This document shows positions 32,901 through 45,300 of a stretch of DNA of 64,000 bases, piece by piece. The notes under the pieces were generated by a model. The model saw only the letters and a list, made by a program, of their open reading frames with translations. It did no database searches and was not told the DNA's origin. The position numbers and the translations under genes were made by a program. This stretch comes from Alitta virens (taxonomy: Eukaryota > Annelida > Polychaeta > Phyllodocida > Nereididae). Each line of letters opens with the position of its first letter. The stretch's first letter is position 1. The stretch lies in contig OW028584.1 in NCBI GenBank assembly GCA_932294295.1, positions 25,405,638-25,469,637 on the forward strand, written 5' to 3'.

Positions 32901-35900
32901 ATTGGCTTTAAAGTAAGTACAACATCGAATTTGATTGTTAAAAAAAATGGAAAATGTTTCTAAATTAAATCTCAAAGTTTATTTTTGCAATTACAAAATC
33001 CTATCTGTTTTGACCTGTTGCCCTTTGATTAAGTGGTTGTAATTAGGCCTAAGATGTGTACAATTGACCCTCGTTAATCCCGAGGCATTCACTTGCATTC
33101 ACACAGGATTCAAACTTACTAACTTTGACCTCTTTCCCATAGCAGCTGCTTAGGGAACTAATGGCCCTGGCAACCCCTTTTTGTTGTCTTAATTATGACT
33201 GCCTGATGGTTTGGAGTCTCAATAGCAACTTCACATAGTAACAGAGTAACTGAGGCTTGCCTTCATGATTTTAGTAATATGTATACTTTCTGTCTTTGCC
33301 CATTGATATGACTGTGATATGACTTCAGTGCTGGACTCACGCCAGCCGTTCGCTTGTTCGTTATTAACCAATTACCACCGCTATTTGCAAAAATGAAATT
33401 GTGTCCTTTCGCTAATTGTGCGAAAACCAATACACCAGTGCATACTTCTAAAGTTCTACTGGGCAATTAACTGCTTTGCTGATTGTTTACGTAGTATGGT
33501 ATTACGATCCAGGGGTACACAATAACCTCACCTAGCACTTGGCTGGTGGGCAGCTGCTCTTTAGCATTTTGTTTAGCTCAATGCTAGAGTGCAGGAAAGA
33601 TGCACACAAGATGGTGGAGAATCAATTACAATTGTGATCAAAATTATGTGAATCCCATGTACCGAAAGCAAAAATTCCAAATTTATACACTATGCAATGT
33701 AATTTAAATACTACAAATTGTAAATAAAACATGTTTTAATGAAGGGCAAATTATAAAATTTCAGCATAAGTAACCACAAAAGTTGAACAATGCTATTCAG
33801 CAAAAACAGCCAGTGCAAAAGTTTGTGAACTCTCCTGAACCATGTCATTAATACTAAGTGGCACCCCTTTTTTGCTGCATATAATACCTTAATCATTGCC
33901 AGCAACTCTTCACTAGTGATTTACTATGATAGGACAATATTTAAAAAAAATTTTTTTTATTTACATTAATTAACTTTTTTTTATTGTTAATTACAATATT
34001 ATGGCATTTGTAGAAATTCGCTTAAATCTTTCTACAATTTAAAAGATAGGACTCAGCTTCTTGAATTTAATAAAGTACCGCCAGTATTTCTCCCTTTTAA
34101 GACAGTTGTTCCGCAAGCCTCCATATTTGGCCCTCTGTTATTTGTAATAAATTTTCTCAAATTGACAATGATTTAGTTAGCTGTAATCATTTTAAACCTA
34201 CCATATATGCAGATGATACAGATTTAAATGCAACTACACTTATTTGATAATTATGCTGATCTCATCTAAATAGTGAACTTACTAACTTACATAACTGGAA
34301 AGGAAAAAAAAGTACAGAGTTATTATAGCCATTTGTTATGGTCGCAAGGAAGCAGCAGATATTACAATGGAGAGTGTAGGATTTGTTCGGCAAATGACTG
34401 ATGCTTACCAATGAGGTGAGACTTAATAAGTTTTTTGAATTGTAATAGTGAGATACTTGAATTCATTTCGATGGTGAGCTTGTTCCATATCTCAGTACCA
34501 GTGTACAGAATCATTTTGGCTTGTTTTGGTTTTGTTTGAGGTGTTTTCAGTAGATTTGATTGTCTAGTATTTCTTTGGATGATTTCATCATTGGAATTGA
34601 AATAATTTCTTAATGGTGATGGCAGTAGATTTTGTCTTGGCTGAAAAACAAATAGAGCCACCTTATGTGTATATAAGTCTCTTATTGACAACAACTATTG
34701 CGCCAATTATTAGCTCTGCCCCCGGAGGGGCAGAGGTTTTGTTATTACATCGATCTCGCGAGATGACATCGCCTTTGGGGAAAACTGTATGATCTGTGAT
34801 AACAAAACTTACATGGCGTCTTCCGCTACATCCCGTGGTTTAACGCTACATATTCCCCTTTTACAGGTTCCTTTATCTGTTCAGCGTGTTTCGTGGCTCC
34901 ATTATTCTACGCACAGCCACTTTCTACACCCATTTTGCCCTCAACTTTGTCCCAGCTCTCGCCATTGCCCGAGACGTCCGTATGACGTCATCAAGGGAAT
35001 CCCCGTAATGGGGGAAGCCCAGTCCACAAGCTGCCTCAATGCAGCCTCATTGACCACTTCAAGGCTCCCACCTCTCCAGATAAGTCATTCAAACGCTACA
35101 TTTCTGTGTTATTGACTCATTCCAACTTAGTTTTGTCCGATACAACTCGTTTCCTCACTTGCTCGTCCATTTTAGTTCCCATTTGGGGAACCCGCGCGAA
35201 TCAAGGACGTAGCCCACAATGCAGCCCGCTGGTGGAGCGATTGCAGCGCCCCTGGTGGGCGTTGACAGAATTACCCGGCGAAAGTGGCGGGAAATGTCGT
35301 GGTTTCGATCCCATTCGGGATCTAAATCTTCTGCAGCTATGGGCAGAGCTCCGCACATCTGTTTGTGTTCAGAGGCGTTTTCCGAGCGGCAAATTTGAAC
35401 TTACATGTTAATCCAATGAGGCCAGTTCGGGTGTACATTCAAGCGTGTATATAGCATACTTCTCCACGTCGTAGTGCCTTGCCACGTTGCCCGTCTTTAG
35501 TGTACTGCTTCTGGAGTGTTTTCATGTTATGTTTTATGTGTTCCATACATTTCTTGATATCGTTGTTTGTTGACTATGCTGCTCCCTCGGCTGTTTCCGG
35601 TCACAAGATGGCGAACTCCGACGGAAATGACCGAAGTGCTATGTACAGCTTTGTGCATTTGGGCGAGAGGCCCCAGGCCGGGAATTCTTGCAGTGTCTTA
35701 CCTTTTATTGGTCGTTCAATTGTGAAAACCCAACGGGGGCCTCTTTCCTTATTTTAATGGATTCGCACATACGCAGTGACACGTCCGCAAGCTATGTAGG
35801 TCACTGCTACAACAGAACCAAATGCCCATGTAAATTGCCGCATATCACGTCGAATTTTGCAGTTTCGAGAGGGACTGGATACCGTTTTTGTTCAGAAATG

Positions 35901-38192
35901 TTGGTTTTTTTATTAGTCTAGGAGGTTTATTAAATGAATTGTTGTATTAGCTAGACACTGTATTCAAACTTTGTAAATCCATTGGTTTTTGCAGTCATGT
36001 TTGTTTAATTTCCTTTGCTTGGTCATGGGTGTTGTGTTACTTATAATTAAGCCAGTGTAAACCAACACACAGAATGCTACACAACTTGCTCACAAGGGGG
36101 AGTGTGCAAGGCGGGGTGCACTTTCACGGTAGGAGTGGAGGCGCTGTGAGCAATTTGAATGCCACAGTTATTTCTCATTCATTTATTTGAATTGACTAAA
36201 CTCCTTGGCACACGTTTTCTTGCAGTTCTCAATTAATAAGTATCTCATAATTCATGTAACTATAGTACCAGAAAAATAACAATATTGATTCTAGATCATG
36301 TACATATGATGATAATAACTTTTATATGGTTCGTCACTACCAGTGACGAAACGACCAATATCGGGTGACGAATTGACCACATTCCAGTGACGAACCATCC
36401 AGTTTTGCACGGGTACGAATCGCGCAGTGACGAATTGACCTGTTACCACTTTGTCTCTGGTTAAGAAGGGCAATGTCGCACTGTCCATATTGGCTATTTT
36501 TACACTAAAAACTACTCTCCACAATGTGCTTTTTCCCACATCCGTTTCTTCTCCATAATACTCGTACTGATATATACTTCATTTTGCTAGTGTTTCAGCA
36601 CACACATACTGCGCGCCATTTGCACATTTCTATGTGCTCTAGTTTGTATTTTGTAAGAATTAGGTTAGCTGGTGTATAAAAGTCCAAACAGAATTTTGAT
36701 GATCCTATTTTGCAGTACCTGTAGTTTATTAATGAAGGGGATGCTTGCAGTTCGATACAATTGGTTACCATGTTTAATTTGTGAATGGAAGCTTCATCTT
36801 TCCTTTCTTTGGAAGCCAGTTTTTTACAATTTTGAAAGATCTTGCGATTTTTATCAAAGATTGCTCTAATTCCGTAATATGTTTGTGCCAAGTCAAATGT
36901 TCATCCAGAATGATGCCAAGGTATTTTACTTCAGTGATCTTTCAATATTTATTGAATTCAAGATGAGTTGTTTAGTTCTACAAGTATTAATCTATTGTCA
37001 TTGAACCATTGTTTTATTCATTGAAATTCTGATTGTTTTTTTTCCTTTAGCTTCATCGGATTCTGATCTCTTATCATTAGTTTTGTGTCATCAGCAAATA
37101 GTCTAAGATCAGCAGTTCTGCATCTGTGTATATCAGTGATATATATTTAAAAAGGAGCGGCCCTAGTACTGAACCTTGTGGTACTCCACAGAGTATTTTT
37201 TTCTGGTTTCGAGGTTATTTGTTTCCAGTTGCACAGATTAATATCTAGCTGTTAGATAGTTGCGGAACAATTCACATGGTGTTCCTCTAATTCCTATGTG
37301 TTTCAATTTATGGAGAAGAATTTTGTGGTTAACCATGTCAAAGGCTTTGGATAGGTCAATATACAATCCTAGTGTTAAGTAGTTGTCATCTATGTTTTGT
37401 CTTATGTGATCTACTAGTTCAATTAATGCCATCTTGGAGTGATTTTCCCTGAAGCCAAATTGGTGAGGGTAGAAAAAGTTTTGTTGATTTAGAAACGTAA
37501 CTACTCAAGTATTAATTATTTTTTCCAGGATAGTAAGCTAATAGGTCTATAATTTGATGGATTTGTATTGTCGCCTCTTTTATGGATTGAAATAATCCGA
37601 GCCACTTTTAACTGATGTGGATAATCCCCTTGGGTAAAGCATTCATTTGTGATGTGACTTAAGATGTGATATATTTTGGGTTAATTATTGTCTTTACACT
37701 TTTAGTTTTTATGTTGTCAATGCCAGGTGCTTTGTTATTTTTGAGACTACTTATGATTTTTCCAATTTCATGTCGGGTCAGTTGGTTGGAGAAATACGCT
37801 ATTTGAGTTACTTTCCCCCAGATATTTTCTGTAATCATTTGTAATTGGTATATCTTTGGCCATTGAATTTGCTATATTCACAAAATAATTATTGAGTGAA
37901 TTTGCAATGTCATATTCATTAGTAATTGTATTATTAGTAATTGCATAATTGTAATAAGTAATTTGCATTTCCTTCTCTTTCAATTGTCTTTCAGGTGTAT
38001 GTTGTCAACATTCTGAGCGTGAGGAGAGACTTCGTGAAATCATTCCCTAACTGGAGTATGCATCAAATCCCACTTATACGTGGTCTAGGAACTGATATTC
38101 TAGTGTCTGAGCCATTACACTTATTGAAGCGAAGTGACAGGAACAAACTTTTGAAACTTCTCAGCGCAATGAATAATCTTGATTATGTATAA
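26921..38192 (+). CDS. Five-exon gene with a PD-(D/E)XK nuclease-like domain, catalytic Glu replaced by Gln
   Basis: Exons are 26921-27456, 29164-29304, 29427-29568, 32571-32912 and 37995-38192; all donors are GTAAGT and phases agree, giving 452 residues. ATG 27011 has a better context and may be the true start. The N-terminal part is helical and charged. Exon 3 encodes KPDLLI and then ends after AVAVVQ; exon 4 opens with VKSD, so the split motif reads D-x18-Q-x-K. Exon 4 continues with an acidic Ser-rich loop, a helix (FLPQLIGEVVAAV) and a strand (SVISFGIIGFK). The last exon adds VYVVNIL and a C-terminal helix. The layout matches the core strands and helices of restriction-endonuclease-like folds. 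The minus-strand paralogue keeps E-x-K, so this copy may be catalytically altered. I recognise no named family; function unknown. Confidence 0.7.
30160..30352 (+). mobile_element. tRNA-derived SINE, copy 1
   Basis: The head carries pol III boxes, A box TAGCTCAGAGGTAGCGC and B box GGGTTCGATTCC, followed by a conserved body and a (CA)n tail. Perfect 14-bp target duplications (catttatgcagtgc) lie at 30146-30159 and 30353-30366. It sits in intron 3 of the plus-strand gene and is the best-preserved of five copies. Confidence 0.93.
31921..32339. mobile_element. TIR element AGCTCTGCC, copy 1 (419 bp)
   Basis: It starts AGCTCTGCCCC and ends GGCAGAGCT, with a small hairpin at the left end. The interior shares ACATCGATCTCGCGAGATGA and a long block with 34712-35350. 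Both copies are followed by CCGCACATC, so the true boundary may lie slightly outside. Confidence 0.7.
34020..34330 (+). pseudogene. LINE reverse transcriptase fragment (plus strand)
   Basis: Frameshifted remains of the RT palm: VPQASIFGPLLFVI followed in another frame by the YADDT block. It lies in intron 4 of the plus-strand gene. Confidence 0.6.
34362..34694 (-). pseudogene. LINE RT C-terminal fragment (minus strand)
   Basis: It encodes about 110 residues with FNSNDEIIQRNTRQSNLL and TGTEIWNKL, then FKKLIKSHL. This is the usual end of CR1/L2/Jockey-type RT proteins. Its orientation is opposite to the neighbouring YADDT fragment, so they are separate insertions or rearranged. Confidence 0.65.
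34712..35350. mobile_element. TIR element AGCTCTGCC, copy 2 (639 bp)
   Basis: Same ends and left hairpin as 31921-32339, with about 220 bp more interior. Both copies sit in introns of the same gene. Confidence 0.7.
35585..35905 (-). repeat. Interspersed repeat family X, copy 2
   Basis: Reverse-complement match to 17932-18165, including the GAACTCC, GGGCCTC(T/C) and CAGTTTCGAG blocks and the TTTCTGAACA end. Confidence 0.55.
36338..36452 (-). repeat. Isolated end of the TAG-flanked element family
   Basis: Read on the minus strand it begins CAATTCGTCACTGCGCGATT and repeats GTTCGTCACTG and TCGTCACCCGATATTGGTC, as does 54934-55020. It looks like a solitary end left in intron 4. Confidence 0.65.
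36600..37985 (-). pseudogene. LINE RT relic (CR1/L2/Jockey-like)
   Basis: Frameshifted blocks on the minus strand are, in order, SLKNNKAPGIDNIKTKSV, LGLYIDLSKAFDMVNHKILL, PQGSVLGPLLF and LFADDTKLM, then a C-terminal part with SKERKDEASIHKLNMV. The copy lacks an endonuclease and is broken. Its 5' edge abuts the polypyrimidine tract of the acceptor of the last exon of the plus-strand gene (37995). Confidence 0.8.
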
Positions 38193-39302
38193 TTATATGT
38201 CAAATGATACTGCCCTATCTTGCGTTAAATATAAAAGGTTTTATTCAATTTGCTTTATTCACACTATTTTAACAAAACACATTTGTCATATTTTAACATA
38301 TACACAAATTTTGTGAAACTATACTTAGATATTTCTAACTACTACATAACATGCACTACTGTTCTCAACCACTTTCACCCAATTTTAATGAAGGTACACT
38401 ATTAAATATAATTGATACAATTGCGGTTTCAATTCATGTTTCCATAACAATATTAATAACACGTGACCAATACTTCACATGGTCTGATGGGATTTTATCA
38501 AAGTGACAAAATATTTTTAAATAAGACAGACATGCCAAGTCTTACGCATTGGGCGTGTGTGTGTGTGATTAGGGCTTTACGTCCTGTATTTCTGCACCAG
38601 TTGGGCTAATTAGGACAGGCAGAGACCATGGCAATGAGACGAAGGATGAAACAGCCATTCAACTTAGGCTCGACCGGGAATCAAACCCGGGACAGAGCGC
38701 TACCTCTGAGCTAGGCCCTACGCATTCGGCGTGAGTCTCACGCATTTGGTTGCCGTCTCACGCCACTGAACTTTAGTATTTTCTTCATATTTTAATTTAA
38801 CTCACGCAATGAGGACCAGAATAAATCTTTAACATTTAAATGTACACTGGTTGGAAAGAGCCAAACTCACGCATTCACCACTCCAGAACTTGGCTTCTCT
38901 GAGTCTGAATAAGATAAATATAGTAACACACAGGTCATATTTTCACATATTCACAAATTTTGAGAAGCTACTTGGACTCGAGACAATTTATTTGTCTGTT
39001 ATATATACATATAAAAATAACCTATATAAATAACCCATTAATAAACAACATGATCACAACAGACCAGGAGGATATAGCTCTAAGACCCTATATATATACA
39101 ACATGCACTACTATTCTCAACCACTTTCACCCCGTTTTTAATGAAGCTATTACATATAATTGATACGACTAGTTTTAATTCCTCATTTTTCCATAACCAG
39201 TAACATCAGTAACACAAGACCAATATTTCACATGGTCTGATGGAAATCAGTAATTCCGAAAACTTGGAACTTCAGTCCAACCTGCTGTTCTGGACTTTTT
39301 AC
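38193..39302. other. Intergenic gap between two convergent paralogues, with a direct duplication
   Basis: The block at about 38280-38510 recurs at about 38930-39265 in the same orientation (shared CACTTTCACCC, ATAATTGATAC and TTCACATGGTCTGATGG). A SINE lies between the two. No gene was seen. Confidence 0.65.
38556..38718 (-). mobile_element. tRNA-derived SINE, copy 2 (head deletion)
   Basis: Same body as copy 1 but about 20 bases between A and B boxes are missing. Near-perfect 13-bp target duplications (tacgcatt-g/c-ggcg) lie at 38543-38555 and 38719-38731. Confidence 0.88.
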
Positions 39303-42300
39303 TTAACCTGTTTTACAGTACATGTACACCATGGAATAAAGAATTTGAAAAAAACTTTTCATGTGTCTCATTTTGAAGAGGTTATATTCTTGCGTTATGT
39401 ACAGATTACTCTTGGAACCAGAACCAATCACATCATAAGGGCCTGCCATCCGCTCGAGGTTAGGGTCTTGTATGAGTAATGTAGCAAATCGTAGCTGAAA
39501 GAAAAAAGAGAAAATAACTAAGTTCTCCAATTGAAATGGACACATGGCTGATAAAATTTTAGGCACTAAACACTTATTTAATAGCCATCATACCACTATC
39601 AAATATCAGGGTTGTGCACCGGTTCCTACAGGACCGAGTAAATTTTTAACTGTAAGCGAAAGAGTGCAAAAGCGGGTTATTGCTGTCACTAGTGTCCATC
39701 TAATGGGCAGCTATCATGACATGTTTCCAGACCATATTACATGTTTATTATCTCCTGGAACAATCTTGATAGTTTACTATTTGTAACAGATATTGGAAGA
39801 CAGTAAATATGAAGAACTGCAGTGCCACTTTTGCTGCTGTAACCATTATGTTTCCAAGTAGTAGGGCTTGGCAATATTGACGTTTCTCGATTAATCAAAT
39901 TGAAAATATTTATTCTCGATTACTGATTTGTTAACCTTGAGAATTTCGCGCACTATATTATTGCCAATTTAAATGGTCGTAGTGCACCAAAGTGCATGTG
40001 CATAGATTTTATCCAATAAGATCTTATACTAGAACCCACGGGTTGGGAGATTTGCTAGGTGGGCATGACCAACAGCCCAGCTAACACATAACGTTTTTAT
40101 AACATGTTAGGAAAAGGTTATGGCATAACGTTTTTCAAATAACGTTTTTTTAACATTACTTTGATGTTGTATGTTCATGTTTATTCATAACATTAATTAA
40201 TAACAGTGTTATAACATTTTCTGAAAACATTTTGCAAACATTACAATATTGATGTTTTAAGAAGCTTTCACAATGATGTTATTTCAATGTATTATACAGC
40301 AGTCACAGGTGTTATGTTTTAATGATGCTATTTGTTAACATTATGGCAACATTTTTTGATAACATTCTTATAACATAAATCTGTAATGTCAGTCAAAAAC
40401 GTATTCCCAATGTAATGGGATGATGTTTTTATAACGTTTTTAAAATATGTTAAAGAAAAACATGATAATGCTGTAAAATAAACATCAAATATAAACATTT
40501 TTAAAATCAGTTATTATAATGTTAAGGGTTGATGCAATTGTAACATAACTCTAACATGTTTTCTAAACATCAAGGTTATACGTAAAGTTGTGACGTATTC
40601 ATGATGTTTATAAATAACATAATTTCAATGTAAATCTGTAATGTCAGACACAAATGTTTTGCCAATGTTATGGGATGATGTTTTTATAACGTTTTAAGAA
40701 TATGTTAAAGAAAAACATGATAATGCTGTAAAATAAACATCAAATATAGGCATTTTTAAAACCAGTTATTATAATGTTAAGGGTTGATGCAATTGTAACA
40801 TAACTCTAACATGTTTTCTAAACATCAAGGTTATACGTAAATTTGTGACGTATTCATGATGTTTATAAATAACATAATTTCAATGTAAATCTGTAATGTC
40901 AGACACAAATGTTTTACTAATGTTATATGATGATGTTTTTATAACGTTTTTTAGAACATATTAAAGAAAAACATGATTATGCTGTTACAAAGCCATCAAA
41001 TATAGGCATTTTAAAAATAGGTTATTATAATGTTAAGGGTTGATGCAATTGTAACATAACCCTAAAATGTTTTCTCAGTATCAAGGTTATATGTAAAGTT
41101 ATGACGTTTTCATGATGTTTATAAATAACATAATTTCAATGTAAATCTGTAATGTCAGACACAAATGTTTTAATAATGTTATGGGATGATGTAATTATAA
41201 CGTTTTTATAAAATTTTAATAATAAACATCATAATCATTTAAATAAGGCATCAAATGGCATTTTCAAAATCTGCTGTAATTATGTTAAAGATTGATGCAA
41301 TAGTAAAATCTAGGAATATCTCTAAATATTCCTAGGTAAAATAACCCACATATTAAACACTGACCAGAGTCAGGACTTGGCACACAGTTTGCAACAATGA
41401 GGGAAAGTTGTAAATTCTGCCATTTCTGGCAACATTTTTTGATAACATTCTTATAACATAAATCTGTAATGTCAGTCAAAAACATATTCCCAATGTAATG
41501 GGATGATGTTTTTATAACGTTTTTAAAATATGTTAAAGAAAAACATGATAATGCTGTAAAATAAACATCAAATATAAACATTTTTAAAATCAGTTATTAT
41601 AATGTTAAGGGTTGATGCAATTGTAACATAACTCTAACATGTTTTCTAAACATCAAGGTTATACGTAAAGTTGTGACGTATTCATGATGTTTATAAATAA
41701 CATAATTTCAATGTAAATCTGTAATGTCAGACACAAATGTTTTGCCAATGTTATGGGATGATGTTTTTATAACGTTTTAAGAATATGTTAAAGAAAAACA
41801 TGATAATGCTGTAAAATAAACATCAAATATAGGCATTTTTAAAACCAGTTATTATAATGTTAAGGGTTGATGCAATTGTAACATAACTCTAACATGTTTT
41901 CTAAACATCAAGGTTATACGTAAATTTGTGACGTATTCATGATGTTTATAAATAACATAATTTCAATGTAAATCTGTAATGTCAGACACAAATGTTTTAC
42001 TAATGTTATATGATGATGTTTTTATAACGTTTTTTAGAACATATTAAAGAAAAACATGATTATGCTGTTACAAAGCCATCAAATATAGGCATTTTAAAAA
42101 TAGGTTATTATAATGTTAAGGGTTGATGCAATTGTAACATAACCCTAAAATGTTTTCTCAGTATCAAGGTTATATGTAAAGTTATGACGTTTTCATGATG
42201 TTTATAAATAACATAATTTCAATGTAAATCTGTAATGTCAGACACAAATGTTTTAATAATGTTATGGGATGATGTAATTATAACGTTTTTATAAAATTTT

Positions 42301-45300
42301 AATAATAAACATCATAATCATTTAAATAAGGCATCAAATGGCATTTTCAAAATCTGCTGTAATTATGTTAAAGATTGATGCAATAGTAAAATCTAGGAAT
42401 ATCTCTAAATATTCCTAGGTAAAATAACCCACATATTAAACACTGACCAGAGTCAGGACTTGGCACACAGTTTGCAACAATGAGGGAAAGTTGTAAATTC
42501 TGCCATTTCTGCAACCCCCCCCCCCTCTTCACAATTAACTTCAGCCATCATTGACAGGTGCACTTTGACTTGGGATGGCAGGCCAGCATGTCACAGACAG
42601 TAGGTAAGTTACAAGTTTTGCACTATCTTATAAAACTTATCTTTGTGACTTTACAATTATCTATCTATAAATCAATCAATCAATCAATCAATCTATCTAT
42701 CTATCTAGCTATCCAGCTATCTAGCTACCTATCTATCTATCTACCTCTCTGTATATTTGTCTATCCATCTATATATTGGCCATGTTTAAATATGCTAACT
42801 CAATATACAATGATATACAGACAATTATCTTTAACTGATCTTGTGTTTTTATTTTTAAATTAGTTTGGCTTTAATTTGTATAGGTCAAGATATTAAGACA
42901 AATTTTGTAACTACAATGATATGAGCAAGTATTAATTAATAATATATGATTTATTTTGCTGGTACAAATTACACAGACTATATATTGTCCACTATATGAT
43001 ATTAGTTAGTCCTCCTGAAAACTGTGCAAATATACATTGTAAAATATAGATAGCTATGGGTGATTTCTAGACTCTATAGAGCTCAGATTCAAGACATTAT
43101 AGACTGAGGAGGCATCATATTACAGCATCTAGTGAGTGAACTTGCAGTACCCCTTCCCTAATTAGGCCCAAATCACTGAAGCAGAACCATTTGCATACAT
43201 TATAGCATGCATGCATAATTACTATCTACAGGTGAGCTACAAAAACTTAAATGACCATGATAAGTTTTAAATCATATAAGTAGTTTTAGTGAAATTGTGT
43301 AGCACAAAAATAACATAATATTGCAAGTTGTTTTCTTATCACTCTTGCTTATAAAGTTGTATATATTTGAAAGTTATTTTGTTATCAAGCTTGAAGTTTT
43401 ATTAATATCTAAAATTTGATATAAGTGTAGAAATGCCATATCTCAGCTAACTCTAAAATATACTATACATGGAGAAAATTCAGTATCATTGTTATGAGAT
43501 TGATCATAGCCAAACATATCTTTACTGATTTAATCAAAGTTTAGATCCAATGTCATGCAATTACCTTGTGATAATGTTTGTTGGCATTTATGATTATGTC
43601 CAATGATCATGATGATGGAATTTGTTTCATTTGTTTTACATTCCTTAAACGATATAATTCAAATAGTATTTCACTTGGTGATTAAATGTTATTCTTATTG
43701 AAATATTGTAATCGTTAGCATTCAGTTTGGAAAACTGCATATATATGTAAATTAAGGTCAATTAAATGTAAATTTTTGCATTTTTACAGGGTTGCTCTTC
43801 AAGACCAATTGCCATACTATCAAGATGACCACATCTTACTCCTGGTATGAACACTACCCACCTTGAAGGCTTTTCTCTGGCAAGGTAAATATTCACGATT
43901 TGTCAGTTATTATCATACAAACTGAAGATCAGCAATGCACACATTACAGTGCCTTGTTTCATACAAAAAACATTATAATGTGCATTCAAAAGCTTTGCAA
44001 GATAGATTAAGTTCATGTATTTTGTTATTCCAGGAATGTGAAAGAGAAGACCTACTGCTTGATCATTGGACTAACTTACTGAAGAGGCAAATGATAGCTG
44101 CAATGTTATTAACATTTGTAGAATATCAAATAGACTGGAATGATTGCCTGGCCATGGGTTATGTGAAAGCACACACAAACTGTTATGATGAAACAATTAA
44201 CTCGTGCACTGTATGTCGAACTGGTATTGTCGCCAAAATACTAGGCTGCTATGCCTTTCATAATACAAATCAAGGACTATTTTCAGATTGAAAGGTTTTT
44301 GTGTGCAAGTTTATTTGGTGTGAAATTTATCAATGTAAATTACATTTGTTTCATTATAACTGTTACTATTCTTGTACTGAATACAGTATTATTCTTCAGT
44401 GATTTCCAAAATAAACTGTTGCTTTTTGAATGCAAAACAAGTTTTCTCTTATTCATCCCAGGTAATGTCAAAGCAAAAACGTTATGAAAACGTTGTCAGA
44501 TAACATCAAATTGATGTCACCCTAAAACATTGTAAAAACGTTGAGAAAAGGTTATAACTTCAAGTTGCCAGATAATGTTAAAATTATGATATCCCATAAC
44601 GTTATAAAAATGTTATAAAAGAGTCGTTTTTTTAAATGTGGCAGATAATGTAAAATTTATGTTATCACATAACGTTATGATAACGTTATAAAGGGGTCAT
44701 CTTATTCATGTTGCCATATAATGTTAAATTGATATTAATGCAAAACATTATAAAACAATGTATTTCTGATGTAAAAGCCACAGTTTGAAAAAATGTTTTG
44801 AAATAACATTATTTTAACTTTATTTTAACATACTTCTAACATGATACATAGAACGTTAAAATAACATTTCCGCAACCGTCCAATTTTGCGTAATTTTGAT
44901 GTTATGAAATAACGTTATTCTGACCTTTTTCATGATGTTATTTTAACGTAATTATAACGTTTTCGTGTTAGCTGGGAGTGTTCAGACACCGAGGCAAGTG
45001 CCTATAATGAAGCAATAAGCTGAGTCCACCATGTCATGTCCACCAAGTGCGACCTACCCCAAGCGACTTGACGGATGGCGTATTAGTAAGGGGGAGGAGC
45101 ATCCCTTCGGACCCTAGAGGCATCATGGTGCTTGTGACTCTGCAAAGGCCTCGCTATCCTGAGCAGCTGACCAAATTAATAAAGCTGGTATAAAACAGCA
45201 GAAGAAATATCAAGGTGCATGGTTATGTACAGAATTCCTGGAAGTGGCGACTGAGGAGATTGCAACCTCTTGATGGTAAACAAACGGTTTGGGCTAATAA

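Larger units (their letters stand above)
40076..44976 (+). mobile_element. 4.9-kb TIR DNA transposon of unassigned type
   Basis: The ends are exact 12-bp inverted repeats (CCCAGCTAACAC). Several hundred bases inside each end are crowded with AACGTT/ATAACG words. The interior holds a 1083-bp tandem duplication and a small spliced gene. There is no recognisable transposase, so it is probably non-autonomous. Only a weak AG target duplication is possible. It lies in the long last intron of the minus-strand nuclease-like gene. Confidence 0.75.

Noticed and set aside
34020..34694. Twin-primed (5'-inverted) LINE insertion
   Set aside because: The plus-strand RT piece lies beyond the 3' side of the minus-strand C-terminal piece, the wrong order for 5' inversion.
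39544..39786. 80-codon plus-strand frame opposite the end of the minus-strand gene
   Set aside because: No family recognised and it lies where a minus-strand exon or intron is expected; no splice support.
40345..42510. CRISPR-like array
   Set aside because: Units are ~255 bp and contiguous without spacers, within a eukaryotic transposon.
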